DNA of 64,000 bases, from positions 60,940,593 to 61,004,592 of the forward strand of contig NC_057923.1 of NCBI RefSeq assembly GCF_018873765.1, in the 5' to 3' direction. The notes beneath the pieces were generated by a model, which worked only from the letters and a program-made list of their open reading frames with translations, made no database searches and was not told where the DNA came from. Below are positions 62,004 through 64,000 of the stretch, in pieces. Made by a program: the position numbers and the translations under genes. The stretch's first letter is position 1. The number at the start of each line of letters is the position of its first letter. The DNA is from Telopea speciosissima (taxonomy: Eukaryota > Streptophyta > Magnoliopsida > Proteales > Proteaceae).

Positions 62004-64000
62004 TTCAGAAAAAGTCAGATCATAGTTAGTAAATCTGCGTATTATACGCAGATCCGAATGTTTAAATGAAAAACGCCCCGTATGCCGTATAAGTCGTCGA
62101 ATATGGAAAAATATGCGGATTTGAAGGTCTGACGTATTATACACAAATAAAACGCGTATAATATGCGTGTAATACGTTAAATTATATATATATATATAAT
62201 CAATTTAAACGTTAAACCAATCTAATACTAACCGTTGGATTCTAGTGGATTAATTACCAAACCCTCGTCTCTTCTCCAGCGGAAAAACCAAAGACCAAAC
62301 TCCAGTGGCTGGTTCTCCTTCTCCATTCTTCTCTGTCTCTTCTTCCTCTTCTTCTTCCGGTGACTGTGCTTCTTGCGTTCTGCAGGCCGGCGATTGCAGC
62401 CGCAGATTCCTTAAGGTATTTTCCTGAAACCCTTTCCCCTCCATTCTTCTCCATCTCTTTGTCGTCTTCTCTACATTTCCGCCTCTGCTTCCATTGATTG
62501 CCTTCTTCTCCATTTCTTTATATCGTTCGTAGTTAACGCCAGAAATTGTTATTGTCCGACACGCTTTTGCTTCTTTGTTCTTTTCATTTATTTTGATATC
62601 CTTGGACATTTTTAGTGTGTTTTGGTCAGTTTACTTTCAATTACATATTATGTACCCGTCGAAGGTTTTTTTTTTTTTTTCCGATTTGTGCCTTGCGATC
62701 AGTGTGATAAGTTAAGGTCATGAATGAATTATCATAAAGGGGAAAAGGAAAATCTGAGAACTGAGGTTTTTGATATGGACTACGCGAGGGAGATTTTTTT
62801 TGTTACCTTTTGTTCTAATATTGGAATACTTCAATTTGGTCGTTGAAGCAATTGAAATCTTCTACTCTTAGTCGGCTCAAATAGTATGATACAGTGCATG
62901 CAACAGAGGCCTACTGATCAGTTTTAGTCTTCCACCAATAGTGGTTGCTTGGGTTTTATTTATGAGTCAATTTGTTGGTTATGTCACTTACAATAGGATT
63001 TTGGTTTATCAGATTGAGCTTTTCTTCTCATTTCTATTGTGCCATTCTACAGAATAAACTTATATTTGTGTTCTCAACCGTATCACACACGTACTGTATC
63101 ATTGCCGTACCTTTTATTGCGCCGGATTTTTTTGAAAAGTATTATTGCCGAATTTGCCATACAGTCCATTTGACTGCCGTACTTATCCATTCCCGTCTTA
63201 TTGCCATTCTCGAACTTACTAACTATGAGTCAGATCAATGAGAAATCAAAATTTTATGGAAAGAAGAACCAGAAAGCCTAAGACTATTGAACTGCTCACC
63301 ACAGTAGAAGCTCTAAGCTCACTCTTTCGATAGTTCAAGAATTTGATAAATAAAAAAGAGAGCATGAAATCTATAACAGGGTGACTCAATAAGTAGGAGA
63401 AAAAAAAAGAAACAAATAAAGAACAAGAAACACCGTATGAGAGTACATTATATCTTGGTCCACTTCATGTTTTTGTACTTTTGTGGGGTGCCCATTTATT
63501 CTAAACTAACACTTGAACCACCACTACTACTCCTAGTCTAATTAAAAATTTTCAGTTTGGTTATGTAAGAGATCATATTTAATGAGAGATGGAATGAATG
63601 AATAAAAATATTACCCCAAAAAAAAAAAAAATGAATGAATCAAATTCTAGTGAACAATCACCCACAAAAGAAGAATTAGGTGGATTATCAGCCAAAAATC
63701 TGATCCTCTTCTTCCTTTTAAAACTTATTTTCATTCTTCCCTCCTCACTCCCCCTTCTTTTTTTTAAGTCAACACCAAAAACCGCTTTCTCATTGCATTT
63801 CTTCATTAGCTTAAGACAAAGCATTTGCATTACCCAACCAACATCTTACTTACCAACAAAATAGATTAAAAAGCATAATTGGGGAAAGGATGTTTATATG
63901 GACAAATGTTATGATGATAAGTAGTACTTCTGAAAAGCTTTAGTTCTGAAGTGAAGGGAGGGGGGGGGGGGAGAAGATGGTTGGTTACCCACCTATAGGC
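60374..64000 (-). CDS. DUF1749 alpha/beta-hydrolase (UPF0613/SidJ-like), 3' part
   Basis: Three 3'-terminal coding exons are visible in transcript order: 61867-61759, 61470-61406, 60521-60374, with GT/AG borders and frames that join. They encode YHSLCAYMGDDDMFSSDLSD and MRLGHMENTPCQ, then VIFSMADENVPEYVDKKALV, then DRLCRALGGAEKVEIEWGNH and the end KREGPKGWDDPWS. This is the C-terminal part of plant UPF0613 proteins, relatives of the fungal siderophore hydrolase SidJ. The final catalytic Asp and His of the hydrolase fold would fall in the ADENVP and GNHSLS segments. The substrate in plants is unknown. The rest of the gene lies to the right, beyond the window; a possible donor (CTATAG|GTGGGT, minus strand) is near 63990. 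The intron 5' of 61867 is long and contains a 1.2-kb transposon. Confidence 0.8.
60805..60860 (+). repeat. Tail-only insertion with perfect 16-bp duplication
   Basis: ATTGGGTATCCAATAT occurs at 60805-60820 and 60845-60860. Between them are ATTACC, an A run, G and more A (24 bases). Same TTACC-plus-A design as 56044-56097. Intron of the DUF1749 gene. Confidence 0.6.
61005..61165 (+). mobile_element. Au-like SINE
   Basis: A tRNA-like head (GGCACAACAGTAAGGTTG, then GGTTCGAG) is followed by GGGTAAGGCTGCATA and CCCCAGACCCCGCAGTTCTG and by GGCTATGCCCTTTCT. This is the arrangement of the plant Au SINE family. It sits in an intron of the DUF1749 gene. Confidence 0.75.
61970..62001. repeat. (GA)n microsatellite
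   Basis: About 16 GA units, 12 bp upstream of the target duplication of the next transposon. Confidence 0.9.
62021..63227. mobile_element. CATRGTT element, long form (1207 bp)
   Basis: Left end CATAGTTAGTAAATCTG; reverse complement of the right end CATAGTTAGTAAGTTCG. A perfect 8-bp repeat AGTCAGAT flanks it (62013-62020 and 63228-63235). The left part uses GCGTATAATACG-type words, the right part TGCCGTA words. Internally (62255-62420, + strand) is a CT-rich leader-like stretch ending CTTAAG|GTATTTT, a possible first exon and donor. No transposase was recognised. Intron of the DUF1749 gene. Confidence 0.75.
63593..63640 (+). repeat. Tail-only insertion with 11-bp direct repeats
   Basis: AATGAATGAAT at 63593-63603 and 63630-63640 flanks 26 bases with ATTACCCC plus a long A run. 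The flanking repeat is itself simple, so support is moderate. Confidence 0.35.

Noticed and set aside
62250-62609. 119-aa minus-strand open frame with Glu/Arg-rich stretches
   Set aside because: Antisense of the CT-rich leader-like part of the CATRGTT element; no domain.

Overview
The window is nuclear DNA of a flowering plant. Genes have many small exons with GT/AG borders and long AT-rich introns. The protein families are plant ones: an LRR-XII receptor kinase, an NXPE-type membrane protein and a DedA/VTT protein. Much of the rest is plant transposon debris. I cannot name the species; a eudicot or magnoliid with a repeat-rich genome fits. There are no prokaryotic features.

Host genes, left to right: (1) an EFR/Xa21-type LRR receptor kinase, + strand, 2852-6693, two exons; (2) an R3H-domain protein, - strand, 10173-20090, seven coding exons; (3) an atypical bHLH protein, + strand, 24798-28323, seven coding exons; (4) a small intronless conserved protein of unknown function, - strand, 29837-30289; (5) a VTT/SNARE-associated membrane protein, - strand, 35607-49824, nine coding exons; (6) an intronless NXPE-like membrane protein, - strand, 53052-54908; (7) the 3' part of a DUF1749 alpha/beta-hydrolase, - strand, 60374 to beyond the right edge. 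No functional link between neighbours is evident. Splice sites were placed by eye from reading frame, GT/AG borders and remembered family sequence.

The spaces and introns are dominated by short DNA transposons. Group A has Ac-like hAT ends (TAGGGYTG or TARGGGTGTCAA) with 8-bp target duplications. Group B begins CATRGTT, also has 8-bp duplications, and is represented six times. Group C is a MITE family (GGGARAA ends) with 9-bp duplications. There is also a 1.3-kb foldback element with a 9-bp duplication, lying about 80 bp upstream of gene 4 and carrying a group B element in each arm. Further content: L1- and RTE-type LINE tails, tRNA-derived SINEs (one Au-like), a broken Ty1/copia fossil antisense in an intron of gene 5, and a 144-bp unit repeated three times ahead of the bHLH coding region.

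The least ordinary observations are: the foldback element with identically placed nested insertions; a set of tiny insertions that look like bare retrotransposon tails flanked by long target duplications; the Glu-to-Lys change predicted at the APE motif of the receptor kinase; and two non-autonomous elements that keep a leader-like segment with a splice donor. I saw no clear new enzymatic or defence system.
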